64,000 nucleotides of DNA from Pleomorphomonas koreensis DSM 23070. GTDB lineage: Bacteria; Pseudomonadota; Alphaproteobacteria; Rhizobiales; Pleomorphomonadaceae. Positions 49,278 to 58,113 of this stretch are shown in pieces. The stretch spans positions 186,001 to 250,000 of the forward strand of contig NZ_AULH01000008.1 of assembly GCF_000425185.1 (NCBI RefSeq), read 5' to 3'. Position 1 is the stretch's first letter. The number at the start of each line of letters is the position of its first letter. Made by a program: the position numbers and the translations under genes. The notes under the pieces are model-generated. The model had not been told where the DNA came from and did no database searches. It worked only from the letters and a program-made list of their open reading frames with translations.

Positions 49278-52001
49278 ATGAATCTCGTGATCGTGGAATC
49301 GCCCGCCAAGGCGAAGACCATCAACAAATATCTCGGCCGCGACTACACGGTGCTGGCGTCCTACGGCCATATCCGCGATCTGCCGGCCAAGGACGGCTCG
49401 GTACTGCCCGACGACGATTTCGCCATGACCTGGGAAATCGACGGCAAGTCCGGCAAGCGCATGTCCGACATCGCCGCCGCGCTGAAGGATGCCGACAAGC
49501 TGATTCTGGCCACCGACCCCGATCGCGAGGGCGAGGCGATTTCCTGGCACGTGCTGGAGGTGCTCGGCGCCCGTCGCGGCGCCCTGAAGGGCAAGACCAT
49601 CCAGCGCGTCGTCTTCAACGCCATCACCAAGCAGGCCGTGCTCGACGCCATGGCCAAACCGCGCGACGTCGACCAGCCGCTGGTCGAGGCCTATCTCGCC
49701 CGCCGCGCCCTCGACTATCTGGTCGGCTTCACGCTGTCGCCGGTGCTGTGGCGCAAGCTGCCGGGCGCCCGTTCGGCCGGCCGCGTGCAGTCGGTGGCGC
49801 TGCGCCTCGTCTGCGACCGCGAGAACGAGATCGAGACCTTCAAGCCCCAGGAATACTGGTCGGTGATCGCCCGGCTCGCCAACCCGGCCGGCGACGAGTT
49901 CGAGGCCCGCCTCTCCGAGTGGCGGGGCAAGAAGGTCGGCCGGCTCGACATCGCCGACGGCATCACCGCCAACGAGATCCGCGCCTTCCTGATGAGCGCC
50001 GCCTTCGCGGTGACCGACGTCGAGCAGAAGCCGCAGAAGCGCCACCCCTTCGCGCCTTTCACCACCTCGACCTTGCAGCAGGAGGCCTCGCGCAAGCTCG
50101 GCTTCTCGGCCCAGCGCACCATGCAGGTGGCCCAGCGCCTCTACGAGGGCGCCGACATCGGCGGCGAGACGGTCGGCCTCATCACCTACATGCGAACCGA
50201 CGGCGTGCAGATCGCCCCAGAGGCGGTCAACGCCGCCCGGCGGGTGATTGTCCAGGAATATGGCGAGCGCTACCTGCCGGAGAAGCCGCGCCTCTATTCC
50301 ACCAAGGCCAAGAACGCCCAGGAGGCGCACGAGGCCATTCGCCCGACCGACCTCGCCCGCCTGCCGAAGGCCGTCGCCCGCCATCTCGAAGCCGACGAGG
50401 CGCGTCTTTATGAACTGATCTGGAAGCGCACCATCGCCAGCCAGATGCAGAGCGCCGACTTCGAGCGCACCACCGTCGACATCGCCGCCCGGAACGGCGA
50501 CACCGCCGCCGGCCTCAGGGCCACCGGCTCGGTGCTGCGCTTCGACGGCTTCCTGGCGCTCTATCAGGAGAGCCGCGACGACGAGGAGGACGAGGACGGC
50601 GCCCGCCTGCCGCCGCTCGTGAGCGGCGACGCGCTCGCCCGCAAGTCGGTGGCCGCGACGCAGCATTTCACCGAGCCGCCGCCGCGCTACACCGAGGCGA
50701 CGCTGGTCAAGAAGATGGAGGAACTCGGCATCGGCCGCCCCTCCACCTATGCCGCGACGCTGGCCACGCTGCGCGACCGCGACTACGTGACCATCGACAA
50801 GAAGCGGCTGGTCCCCTCCGACAAGGGCCGCATCGTCACCGCCTTCCTCGAAAGCTTCTTCACTCGCTATGTCGAATACGACTTCACGGCCAGCCTCGAG
50901 GAAGACCTCGACCGCATCTCGGCCGGCGAAGCCGAATGGCGCGAGGTGCTGCGCCGCTTCTGGAAGGACTTCAACACCCGCATCGGCGAGGTGAAGGAGC
51001 TGCGCGTCGCCGAGGTCATCGACGCGCTCAACGAGGATCTGGCCGCCCACATCTTCCCCGATCGCGGCGACGGCTCCGATCCGCGCTCCTGCCCGCTGTG
51101 CGGCAACGGCCGCCTGTCGCTGAAGCTCGGCCGCTTCGGCTCGTTCATCGGCTGCTCCAACTATCCCGAATGCCGCTACACGCGCCAGCTCGGCACCAAC
51201 GGCGACGGCGAGGCCGAGGCGGCGCTGGGCGAGAACGGCGTCAAGCTGCTCGGCACCGACCCGGAAACCGGCCTTGACGTGACGCTGCGCTCCGGCCGCT
51301 TCGGTCCCTATGTGCAGCTCGGCGAGGAGGGCAAGCCCAAGCGCGCCTCGCTGCCCAAGGGCTGGAGCGTGGAGAGCATCGATCTCGAACGCGCCTGCCG
51401 CCTGTTGTCGCTGCCGCGCACCGTCGGCCCGCATCCCGAGACCGGCAAGCCGATCGAGGCCAACATCGGTCGCTACGGCCCCTATGTCAGCCACGACGGC
51501 AGCTACGCCAACCTCTCCTCGGTCGACGAAGTGTTCGACGTCGGTCTCAACCGCGCCGTCGCCGTGCTCGCCGAGAAAAAGGAACGCGGCGGTCGTGGCC
51601 GCGCCACGCCGGCGGCGCTGAAAAGCCTCGGCGAGCATCCGGCCGGCGGCGGCGAGATCACCGTACGCGACGGCCGCTATGGCCCCTATGTCGCCTGGGG
51701 AAAGATCTACGCCACCCTGCCGCGCGGCAAGGACCCGCAGGCGGTGACGCTGGAAGAGGCGGTGGCGCTGATCGCCGACAAGGCGGCCAAGGCGCCAGCC
51801 AAGGGCAAGCCCGCCAAGGCGCCGAAAGCCGCCAAGAAGGCGGATGGCGAAGGCGAAGCGGCTGGCAAGAAGGCAGCGCCAAAGGCTGCGGCCGCCAAGA
51901 AGCCCGCGGCCAAGAAGCCTGCCGCCGCCAAGTCGGCCACGGCCAAGGGCAAGCCCGCCAAGGCGCCGAAATCCGCGGCATCCAAGGCGGATCCCGCCTG
52001 A
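49278..52001 (+). CDS. topA: DNA topoisomerase I
   Basis: 907 residues, type IA. TOPRIM domain at the start (MNLVIVESPAKAKTINKYLG; ATDPDREGEAISWHV), the gate domains, catalytic Tyr304 in GLITYMRTDGVQ, a single four-Cys zinc ribbon (CPLCGNGRLSLKLGRFGSFI, GCSNYPECRY), further topoisomerase C-terminal repeats (RFGPYVQLGEEGKPKRASLP, GRYGPYVSHDG, GRYGPYVAWG) and a Lys/Ala/Pro-rich tail of about 90 residues. It relaxes negative supercoils. The tail probably binds DNA or RNA polymerase. Confidence 0.97.
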   Translation: MNLVIVESPAKAKTINKYLGRDYTVLASYGHIRDLPAKDGSVLPDDDFAMTWEIDGKSGKRMSDIAAALKDADKLILATDPDREGEAISWHVLEVLGARRGALKGKTIQRVVFNAITKQAVLDAMAKPRDVDQPLVEAYLARRALDYLVGFTLSPVLWRKLPGARSAGRVQSVALRLVCDRENEIETFKPQEYWSVIARLANPAGDEFEARLSEWRGKKVGRLDIADGITANEIRAFLMSAAFAVTDVEQKPQKRHPFAPFTTSTLQQEASRKLGFSAQRTMQVAQRLYEGADIGGETVGLITYMRTDGVQIAPEAVNAARRVIVQEYGERYLPEKPRLYSTKAKNAQEAHEAIRPTDLARLPKAVARHLEADEARLYELIWKRTIASQMQSADFERTTVDIAARNGDTAAGLRATGSVLRFDGFLALYQESRDDEEDEDGARLPPLVSGDALARKSVAATQHFTEPPPRYTEATLVKKMEELGIGRPSTYAATLATLRDRDYVTIDKKRLVPSDKGRIVTAFLESFFTRYVEYDFTASLEEDLDRISAGEAEWREVLRRFWKDFNTRIGEVKELRVAEVIDALNEDLAAHIFPDRGDGSDPRSCPLCGNGRLSLKLGRFGSFIGCSNYPECRYTRQLGTNGDGEAEAALGENGVKLLGTDPETGLDVTLRSGRFGPYVQLGEEGKPKRASLPKGWSVESIDLERACRLLSLPRTVGPHPETGKPIEANIGRYGPYVSHDGSYANLSSVDEVFDVGLNRAVAVLAEKKERGGRGRATPAALKSLGEHPAGGGEITVRDGRYGPYVAWGKIYATLPRGKDPQAVTLEEAVALIADKAAKAPAKGKPAKAPKAAKKADGEGEAAGKKAAPKAAAAKKPAAKKPAAAKSATAKGKPAKAPKSAASKADPA

Positions 52002-52149
52002 CCCACCAATGACGTCATGGGGGTGGCGCGCCGTGTCCGCACGGCAGTGTGAACAATTTTATCGATCTTGTTGGCTGGATCGTTATGTTCTGCGTATACG
52101 GTTGAACAATGACGGCAGTCCATCGTTTCCCTGGGATAGAAGATCGATA

Positions 52150-52989
52150 ATGTACGGCGAAATCCTGCGGGCGCTCTTGAACAAGCCCGTCCACTCCGAA
52201 CGTGACGTCAGGGTCTTCGCTTTCCGCATCGCGGCCATCTGCTTCGTGCTCGCCATGACCGCCGACGCCATCCTGCAGATCATGGCCTTCGGCGGCTGGG
52301 TGGAGCTCATCCGCGGCTGGGCGATCACCACCGTCGTCATCGCCGTGGTCGCCTATCCCGTCGGCATCTATCTCGGCAGCACGCGCCTCGACCACCATCG
52401 CATCAAGACCAAGCTGACCGAACAGGGCCTCGCCGACAGCCTCACCGGTCTCAGGAACCGGGCATCGCTGCCCGTCGACTATGAGGCCGGGGCGAACAAT
52501 GCCCGCCTGCTGATCCTCTTGTCGCTCGACCGCTTCAAGACCGTCAACGAGCGCTTCGGCCACCTTGCCGGCGACCGGGTGCTGATCCGCGCCGCCCGGC
52601 TGATCGCCGAGGAACTCGGCAATCTCGGCACCATCTACCGCACCGACGGCACCGAATTCACCGTGCTCGCCACCGGCGTCACCGTCGTCGAGGCGCGGTC
52701 GCAGGTGCTGGCGCTGCTGGCCCGTTTCGAGGGCACCAATTTCGGCACGATGGAAAAGCCGATCGGCCTGACGCTGTCGGCGGGCATTGCCACGGCGCCG
52801 GCCGAAACCGCCTTCGCCGAAGCCTTCGCCGCCGCCGATGCGGCGCTCGAATCGGCCAAGATGACCGGCCGCAGCCGCGTCTGCCTTGCCTCCGAGCCGG
52901 CCACCGCCGGCATCGTCGAGGGCGACGAGGTGATCTGGAGCGCCGACCTGCCGCCGGCGCCACGCCGCCGCAAGGCCAGCCGGGCCTGA
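52150..52989 (+). CDS. GGDEF-domain protein with degenerate active site
   Basis: 279 residues from ATG 52150. Two membrane helices (about 22-46 and 52-78) precede a GGDEF fold: DSLTGLRNRASL, LSLDRFKTVNERFGHLAGD, LIRAARLIAEEL and LSAGIATAPAE. The signature that should read RxGGDEF is R-T-D-G-T-E-F at 164-170, so the first Gly and the catalytic Asp/Glu are replaced by Asp and Thr. No inhibitory RxxD site is seen five residues upstream. It is probably not a diguanylate cyclase; it could bind GTP or c-di-GMP as a sensor or act through its partner. The gene lies between topA and rnr. Confidence 0.85.
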   Translation: MYGEILRALLNKPVHSERDVRVFAFRIAAICFVLAMTADAILQIMAFGGWVELIRGWAITTVVIAVVAYPVGIYLGSTRLDHHRIKTKLTEQGLADSLTGLRNRASLPVDYEAGANNARLLILLSLDRFKTVNERFGHLAGDRVLIRAARLIAEELGNLGTIYRTDGTEFTVLATGVTVVEARSQVLALLARFEGTNFGTMEKPIGLTLSAGIATAPAETAFAEAFAAADAALESAKMTGRSRVCLASEPATAGIVEGDEVIWSADLPPAPRRRKASRA

Positions 52990-53078
52990 CCCCTTCCCCT
53001 TTTGCGCCCTTCCCTTCACAAGCGCCACGCCGCAGCCGCTCGGTTGCCGGGCTGGCCTTGCGCCTCCATCTATGGTCT

Positions 53079-55406
53079 ATGTCGACCCGACCCCTGACCC
53101 AACGGAACACTCGCTTGGCCCGCAAGCCCCGCCCTACCGACGAACCCGCCGTCCCCACCCGCGAGGCGATCCTCCGCTTCATCACCGAGAATCCCGGCAA
53201 GGGAACGAAGCGCGACATCGCCCGCGCCTTCGAGGTGCATGGTGAGGGCCGCATCGTGCTGAAGCGCCTCCTGAAGGAGCTGGAGGGCGAGGGCCTGATC
53301 GAGCGCCGTCACCGCCGCTTCGCCGAACCGGGCGCGCTGCCGGCCGTGCTGGCCTGCGACATCGTCTCCCGCGACCGCGACGGCGATCTCTACGCCGAGC
53401 CGGCCGAATGGGACGCCGAGAGCGGCCCGCGACCGCGCTTCGTGGTGGTCGCCGTGCGCCGCCGTCGCGGCGAGCACGGCCCGGCCGCCGGCCTCGGCGA
53501 CCGGGTGCTCTCCCGCGTCGTCGATCTGCCGGACGGCTACGAGGGCCTCGCCCGCGCCGGCATCCGCGTCATGAAGGTGCTGGAGAAGAAGCCGGCCGGC
53601 ATCCTCGGCATCCTCAGGGTGACCGATGCCGGCGCCCGCCTGCTGCCGATCTCCAAGAAGCAGACCGAAGAGCTGATCATCGCCGCCGAGGACGTCGGCA
53701 CCGCCGAGGACGGCGATCTCGTTGCCGTAGACGTCCTGCGCTCCGGCCGCTTCGGCCTTGCCCGCGCCCGCGTCCGCGAGGTCGTCGGCAATCTCCGCTC
53801 GGAGAAAGCGGTGTCGATGATCGCCATCCACGCCAACGACATCCCCTACATCTTCCCCGAGGCGGTGCTGCGCGAGGCCGAGGCGGCGCCGGCCGCCACG
53901 ATGGCCGGCCGCGAGGACTGGCGCGATCTTCCCCTCGTCACCATCGATCCGCCCGACGCCAAGGACCACGACGACGCCGTCCACGCCATACCCGACGACG
54001 ACCCGGAGAACGTCGGCGGCCACGTCGTCACCGTCGCCATCGCCGACGTCGCCGCCTATGTCCGGCCCGGCTCGGACCTCGACCGCGAGGCGCTGAAGCG
54101 AGGCAACTCGGTCTACTTTCCCGACCGCGTCATCCCCATGCTGCCCGAGCGCATCTCCAACGACCTCTGCTCGCTGAAGGAAGGCGTCGACCGGCCGGCG
54201 CTCGCCGTGCGCATGGTGTTCGACGCCGACGGCCGCAAGAAGCGCCATTCCTTCCACCGCATCATGATGCGCTCGTCGGCCAAGCTCTCCTATGTCGAGG
54301 CGCAGGCGGCGATCGACGGGCAGCCGAACGAGCGTACCGGCCCGATTCTCAACAGCGTGCTGAAGCCGCTCTGGGCGGCCTACGACATCCTCGCCGCCGC
54401 CCGCGACGCCCGCGGCCCGCTCGACCTCGACCTGCCCGAGCGCAAGGTGCTGTTGACGCCCGACGGCACCGTCGACCGCATCGTCACGCCCGAACGCCTC
54501 GCCGCCCACCGGCTGATCGAGGAGTTCATGATCCAGGCCAACGTCGCGGCCGCCGAGACGCTGGAAAAGCGGCGGACGCCGCTCCTTTACCGCGTCCACG
54601 ACCAGCCGTCGCTGGCCAAGCTGGAGAGCCTGCGCGAATTCCTGGCGACGCTCGACATGAAGATCGCCAAGCAGGGCAACCTTGAGCCTGAGCTGTTCAA
54701 CCGCATCCTCGAACGGGTGCAGGGCACGCCGCAGGCCTATCTGGTCAACGAGGTGGTACTGCGCTCGCAGAGCCAGGCCGAATACTCGCCGGTCAACATC
54801 GGCCATTTCGGCCTCAACCTCAGGAAATACGCCCACTTCACCTCGCCGATCCGCCGCTATGCCGACCTCGTCGTCCACCGCGGCCTGATCACCGCCCTGG
54901 GGCTCGGCGACGGCGGCCTCCCCGACGGCGTCGAGGAAACGCTGCCGCGCGTCGCCGAGGCCATCTCGGCCGCCGAGCGGCGGGCGATGCAGGCCGAGCG
55001 CGAGACCATCGACCGGCTGATCGCCGGCTGGCTCAGCGACCGCGTCGGCGCCATCTTCCGCGGCCGCGTCGCCGGCGTCACCAAGGCCGGCCTGTTCGTG
55101 CGGCTCGATGAAACCGGCGCCGACGGCTTCATCCCCATCTCGACGCTCGGCGCCGATTATTTCGCCTATGACGAGGCGCGGCACTCGCTGATCGGCTCGC
55201 GCAGCGGCGAGACCTACCGGCTCGGCGACCGCGTCGAAGTGAAACTCATCGAAGCCGCGCCGTTCGCCGGCGCCCTGCGCTTCGAGATGGTGTCGGAGGG
55301 CAGCGCCGGCCGGCCGCTCGGCCGCGGCGCCGCGCTGCGCGCCGCCAAGGCCCGCAAGGACCGCGAGCGCAAGGAACGGATGGGCAAGGTGCGGCGGGGG
55401 CGGTGA
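53079..55406 (+). CDS. rnr: Ribonuclease R
   Basis: About 775 residues. It degrades structured RNA from the 3' end. N-terminal winged helix (TREAILRFITENPGKGTKRD), cold-shock-like domains, the RNB catalytic domain with the acidic centre IDPPDAKDHDDAVHA, NSVYFPDRVIPMLPERISND and the late FTSPIRRYADLVVHR, and an S1 domain near the end (FRGRVAGVTKAGLFVRLDET). A Lys/Arg-rich tail follows (KARKDRERKERMGKVRRGR). The start is uncertain: ATG 53079, ATG 53058 and TTG 53115 are all possible, and none has a strong ribosome site. Confidence 0.96.
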   Translation: MSTRPLTQRNTRLARKPRPTDEPAVPTREAILRFITENPGKGTKRDIARAFEVHGEGRIVLKRLLKELEGEGLIERRHRRFAEPGALPAVLACDIVSRDRDGDLYAEPAEWDAESGPRPRFVVVAVRRRRGEHGPAAGLGDRVLSRVVDLPDGYEGLARAGIRVMKVLEKKPAGILGILRVTDAGARLLPISKKQTEELIIAAEDVGTAEDGDLVAVDVLRSGRFGLARARVREVVGNLRSEKAVSMIAIHANDIPYIFPEAVLREAEAAPAATMAGREDWRDLPLVTIDPPDAKDHDDAVHAIPDDDPENVGGHVVTVAIADVAAYVRPGSDLDREALKRGNSVYFPDRVIPMLPERISNDLCSLKEGVDRPALAVRMVFDADGRKKRHSFHRIMMRSSAKLSYVEAQAAIDGQPNERTGPILNSVLKPLWAAYDILAAARDARGPLDLDLPERKVLLTPDGTVDRIVTPERLAAHRLIEEFMIQANVAAAETLEKRRTPLLYRVHDQPSLAKLESLREFLATLDMKIAKQGNLEPELFNRILERVQGTPQAYLVNEVVLRSQSQAEYSPVNIGHFGLNLRKYAHFTSPIRRYADLVVHRGLITALGLGDGGLPDGVEETLPRVAEAISAAERRAMQAERETIDRLIAGWLSDRVGAIFRGRVAGVTKAGLFVRLDETGADGFIPISTLGADYFAYDEARHSLIGSRSGETYRLGDRVEVKLIEAAPFAGALRFEMVSEGSAGRPLGRGAALRAAKARKDRERKERMGKVRRGR

Positions 55407-55542
55407 GAGAGCCGCGCAGCCGCCGGATTGCCGCTCTCTTCCCGGCCGCCGGCGGAGAACCGTCCGGGTCTTCAGGCAATAAGCTGGACGTGTCCGGACC
55501 GGCCTGAGATGGTCCTTCTCAGGTCGGAAGAGGTGCCTTCCG

Positions 55543-55641
55543 CAATGAGCGGCGGGCCCACCTGAAACCGCGTCTCCATATCTTCCAGCACTTCCCCCTC
55601 CGCCCCGCAAGTTCCTCGCTTCCACCCTCCGCGGTCCTCTT
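55543..55641. repeat. 99-bp tandem repeat, unit 1
   Basis: Unit 1 of a direct tandem repeat; it differs from unit 2 at 5 of 99 positions. It begins CAATGAGCGGCGGGCCCACC and ends in GCGGTCCTCTT. The unit is a multiple of three, so a minus-strand frame reads through it as a 33-residue repeat, but most of the differences would change the amino acid. No gene is assigned. Confidence 0.9.
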
Positions 55642-55740
55642 CAATGAGCGGCGGGCCCACCTGAAACCGCGTCTCCAGATCTTCCAGCGCTTCCCCCTCC
55701 GCCCCGCCCGTTCCTCGCTTCCATCCTCCGCGGTCCTCTT
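55642..55740. repeat. 99-bp tandem repeat, unit 2
   Basis: Second unit of the tandem array, directly adjoining unit 1, 95% identical. A third unit is not present: after CTCTT only the first few bases (CTTCAA) recur. Together with flanks it fills most of the 435-bp gap between rnr and the TetR gene (55407-55841); the remaining parts show no gene. Confidence 0.9.
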
Positions 55741-55814
55741 CTTCAACACGTCCCGCGCCCTGTTTCTCCCCATGTCGCCTTTTCTCACCCCCGCCATACG
55801 TATTATTGCTTTTA

Positions 55815-55830
55815 TACCGACCAGTCGGTA
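55815..55830. promoter_or_regulatory. Palindromic TetR-type operator
   Basis: TACCGAC-CA-GTCGGTA: two perfect 7-bp half-sites with a 2-bp centre, 11 bp upstream of the TetR ATG. It has the size and shape of operators bound by TetR-family dimers, so it is likely the site of autorepression for the TetR-VOC operon. Confidence 0.8.
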
Positions 55831-55841
55831 CAAATCTCTTC

Positions 55842-56477
55842 ATGAATGCACCGTCCGCCACACTTGCCCCCATGCCGCCCGCCCGGCGAAAGCTGCTCGA
55901 CGCGGCGATGATCATCCTGCGCAAGAAGGGCTATGCCGCCACGACGGTCGACGACCTCTGCGCGGCGGCCGGGGTCGCCAAGGGCTCGTTCTTCCACCAT
56001 TTCGATGGCAAGGAGGCGCTGGCCGTCGCCGCCGCCGAATACTGGTCGGCGACCACCGGCGCGCTGTTCGCCGCCGCGCCCTATCACGCGCCCGACGACC
56101 CGCTCGACCGGGTGCTCGGCTACATCGATTTCCGCAAGGCGATCCTGATGGGCGAGCCCGCCGCCTTCTCCTGCGTCGCCGGCACCCTGCTGCAGGAGAC
56201 CTTCGAGACGCATCCGGCGATCCGCGATGCCTGCGCCGCCGCCATCTTCGACCACGCCGCCCGGCTCGAAGCCGACATCGACGCCGCCATCGCCCGCCAC
56301 GGCATCGCCGGCGGCGTCACCGCCGCAAGCCTCGCCCGCCACGCCATGGCGGTGCTGCAAGGGGCGTTCATCCTCGCCAAGGCGACCGGCGACGCGGCGA
56401 TCGCCGCCAGTTCCGTCGATCATCTCCGCCGCTACGTCGGCCTGCTGTTTTCCCGACCAGAAGGAGCCTCGCCATGA
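55842..56477 (+). CDS. TetR-family transcriptional regulator
   Basis: 211 residues from ATG 55842. The N-terminal helix-turn-helix is clear: RKLLDAAMIILRKKGYAATT, VDDLCAAAGVAKGSFFHHFD, GKEALAVAAAEYW. The ligand part is of the TetR_C group; a Cys pair region (FSCVAGTLLQETF) might bind the effector. The operator palindrome overlaps its promoter, so it should repress itself and the VOC gene, whose ATG overlaps its stop (ATGA). Confidence 0.93.
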   Translation: MNAPSATLAPMPPARRKLLDAAMIILRKKGYAATTVDDLCAAAGVAKGSFFHHFDGKEALAVAAAEYWSATTGALFAAAPYHAPDDPLDRVLGYIDFRKAILMGEPAAFSCVAGTLLQETFETHPAIRDACAAAIFDHAARLEADIDAAIARHGIAGGVTAASLARHAMAVLQGAFILAKATGDAAIAASSVDHLRRYVGLLFSRPEGASP

Positions 56478-56974
56478 CGACCATCGCATCGACCGCCGGC
56501 AAGCCCCGCACGGCCCCCGCCCTCACGCCGCATCTCTGGTTCGACAAGGAGGCCGTCGAGGCGGCCGAATTCTACGTCTCGGTGTTCCCCGGTTCGCACA
56601 TCGACGCGGTGGACCGCATCGAAGGCACGCCGTCCGGCGACTGCGACCTCGTGTCCTTCACGCTCGCCGGCCTGCCGTTCATGGCGATCAGCGCCGGCCC
56701 GGCGTTCAGGTTCAACGAAGCGATCAGCCTGATGATCCCCTGCGAGACGCAGGCCGAGATCGACTATTATTGGACCGTCCTTGCCGCTGACCCCGAAGAC
56801 GGCGTATGCGGCTGGATCAAGGACCGCTACGGCCTGTCCTGGCAGGTGTCGCCGGCGGCGATCAACGACTGGATGGCCTCGGGCGATGCCGCCGCCAAGG
56901 CGCGCCTCACCGCCGCCATCCTGGCCTCGCGCAAGTTCGACATCGACGCCTTGAGAAAGGCCTTCGAGGGGTGA
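56474..56974 (+). CDS. PhnB-like VOC-superfamily protein
   Basis: 166 residues from ATG 56474, with AAGGAG 8 nt upstream, overlapping the TetR stop. The PhnB/3-dmu-9_3-mt pattern is visible: LTPHLWFDKEAVEAAEFYVS, VFPGSH, VSFTLAGLPFMAISAGPAF and the closing SWQVSPAAINDWM. Despite the old family name, these are not proven methyltransferases. It is co-regulated with the TetR gene, so it may detoxify or bind the ligand the regulator senses. Confidence 0.9.
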   Translation: MTTIASTAGKPRTAPALTPHLWFDKEAVEAAEFYVSVFPGSHIDAVDRIEGTPSGDCDLVSFTLAGLPFMAISAGPAFRFNEAISLMIPCETQAEIDYYWTVLAADPEDGVCGWIKDRYGLSWQVSPAAINDWMASGDAAAKARLTAAILASRKFDIDALRKAFEG

Positions 56975-57010
56975 CGACGGCCGGTGACCGACCGCCGCCG
57001 GCCTTGTCCC

Positions 57011-57439
57011 TCATACCCCGAGGCGCGGCGCCTCGATGGCCGGGCAGCGGTCCATCACCGTCCGGACGCCCTTCGCCTCGGCCCGGTCGAAGCCGGCCTG
57101 GTTGATGACGCCGAGCTGCAGCCAGATGGTCTTCGGCGGCACCGGCAGCGCCAGCGCCTCGTCGATGGTGTCGCCGGCCGCCTCGGAATTGCGGAACACG
57201 TCGACCATGTCGATCTCGGCCGGCACGTCGGCGAGGCTGGCGTAGACCGTCCGCCCCTGCAACTCCTGGCCGGCGAGGCCGGGGTTGATCGGGTAGACCT
57301 CGTAGCCGCGTCCGATCAGGAAGCCCATGACGCCATAGACGGGGCGCGCCGGGTTCTGGCTGGCGCCGACCACGGCGATGGTCCGCGTCTCCTCGAGGAT
57401 GCGGGTGATGTCGTCGTCGCTCTTGCCGTCGATGGCCAT
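57011..57439 (-). CDS. CoA-binding domain protein (YccU-like)
   Basis: 142 residues, one Rossmann-type CoA-binding domain: TRTIAVVGASQNPARPVYGV, GFLIGRGYEVYPINPGLAG and MVDVFRNSEAA. This matches the YccU family of small CoA-binding proteins of unknown physiological role. The next gene on the same strand, 23 bp upstream, encodes a VOC protein; they may form an operon. Confidence 0.92.
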   Translation of the reverse strand: MAIDGKSDDDITRILEETRTIAVVGASQNPARPVYGVMGFLIGRGYEVYPINPGLAGQELQGRTVYASLADVPAEIDMVDVFRNSEAAGDTIDEALALPVPPKTIWLQLGVINQAGFDRAEAKGVRTVMDRCPAIEAPRLGV

Positions 57440-57462
57440 CGGTGACTCTCCTTATCCTGAGT

Positions 57463-57897
57463 TCAGAGCGTCACTATGCCACGATCGTCGACCTGGACGA
57501 AGGGATTGTGGGCGACTTCCCAGAGATGGCCGTCGGGATCGGCGAAATAGCCTGAATAACCGCCCCAGAACACCTTCTGCGGCGTCTTCTTCAGCGTCGC
57601 GCCGGCGGCGAGCGCCGCCGCCATCGCCGCGTCGACCGCCTCTTCGGACGGATAGTTGTGAGCGAGGGTCACGCCGTCGAAACCGTGGCCGTCGTCGGCC
57701 ACCTCCGCGTCCTCGGCGAGGGCCAAACGCGGAAAGATCGACAGCACCAGCCCGGCGAGCTGGAAGAACACGATGTTCTCGTTCGATCCGGGACCTGCTG
57801 TGAAGCCCAGCGCCTCGTAGAAGGCGCGCGAGTGGGCGAGATCGGCGACGCCGAGGGCGATGATCGACACGGTGGAGAAATGCGACTGTCCGGCCAT
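57463..57897 (-). CDS. VOC-superfamily protein
   Basis: 144 residues from ATG 57897, with AAGGAG 7 nt upstream, which rules out the longer reading to 57981. VOC module pattern: TVSIIALGVADLAHSRAFYE, ALGFTAGPG, and the closing GYFADPDGHLWEVAHNPFV with the metal-binding Glu. Related to lactoylglutathione-lyase-like proteins, with unknown ligand. It is not close in sequence to the PhnB-like gene nearby. Confidence 0.9.
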   Translation of the reverse strand: MAGQSHFSTVSIIALGVADLAHSRAFYEALGFTAGPGSNENIVFFQLAGLVLSIFPRLALAEDAEVADDGHGFDGVTLAHNYPSEEAVDAAMAAALAAGATLKKTPQKVFWGGYSGYFADPDGHLWEVAHNPFVQVDDRGIVTL

Positions 57898-58113
57898 GGG
57901 AATCTCCTTGTCTGGCATGGCGAGAGTAGAAGGACCCCGGTCCGTCCGCGTCAGCAGTCTTCGGACGCTCCAAGCCGTCATCCGGACCGGTAACCACCGG
58001 CAAATGCGGGGAAACCGGCCGTTTGCGCTTGACTTGGCACGGCCGACGTGGTGTCAGGCCGTCCAGCAAGCCACCGGCAATGATCGGACGGCCTTGGGAA
58101 CGGGGTGGAAGTC

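Noticed and set aside
52009-52018. Palindrome ATGACGTCAT after topA
   Set aside because: A single 10-bp palindrome without flanking symmetry or repeat; can arise by chance in this length of sequence.
51844-52149. N-terminal extension of the GGDEF protein into topA
   Set aside because: The extension would overlap the topA end in another frame and reads as a basic, low-complexity peptide; ATG 52150 fits the membrane-helix start.
53070-55625. 851-codon minus-strand frame opposite rnr
   Set aside because: Antisense shadow of ribonuclease R; no recognisable domain.
55543-55740. CRISPR-like array
   Set aside because: Units adjoin directly without spacers and are 99 bp long; no cas gene is near.
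55472-55924. 150-codon minus-strand frame through the 99-bp repeats
   Set aside because: Differences between the two units are mostly amino-acid changing and it overlaps the TetR gene and operator; coding is not supported, so only the repeat is listed.
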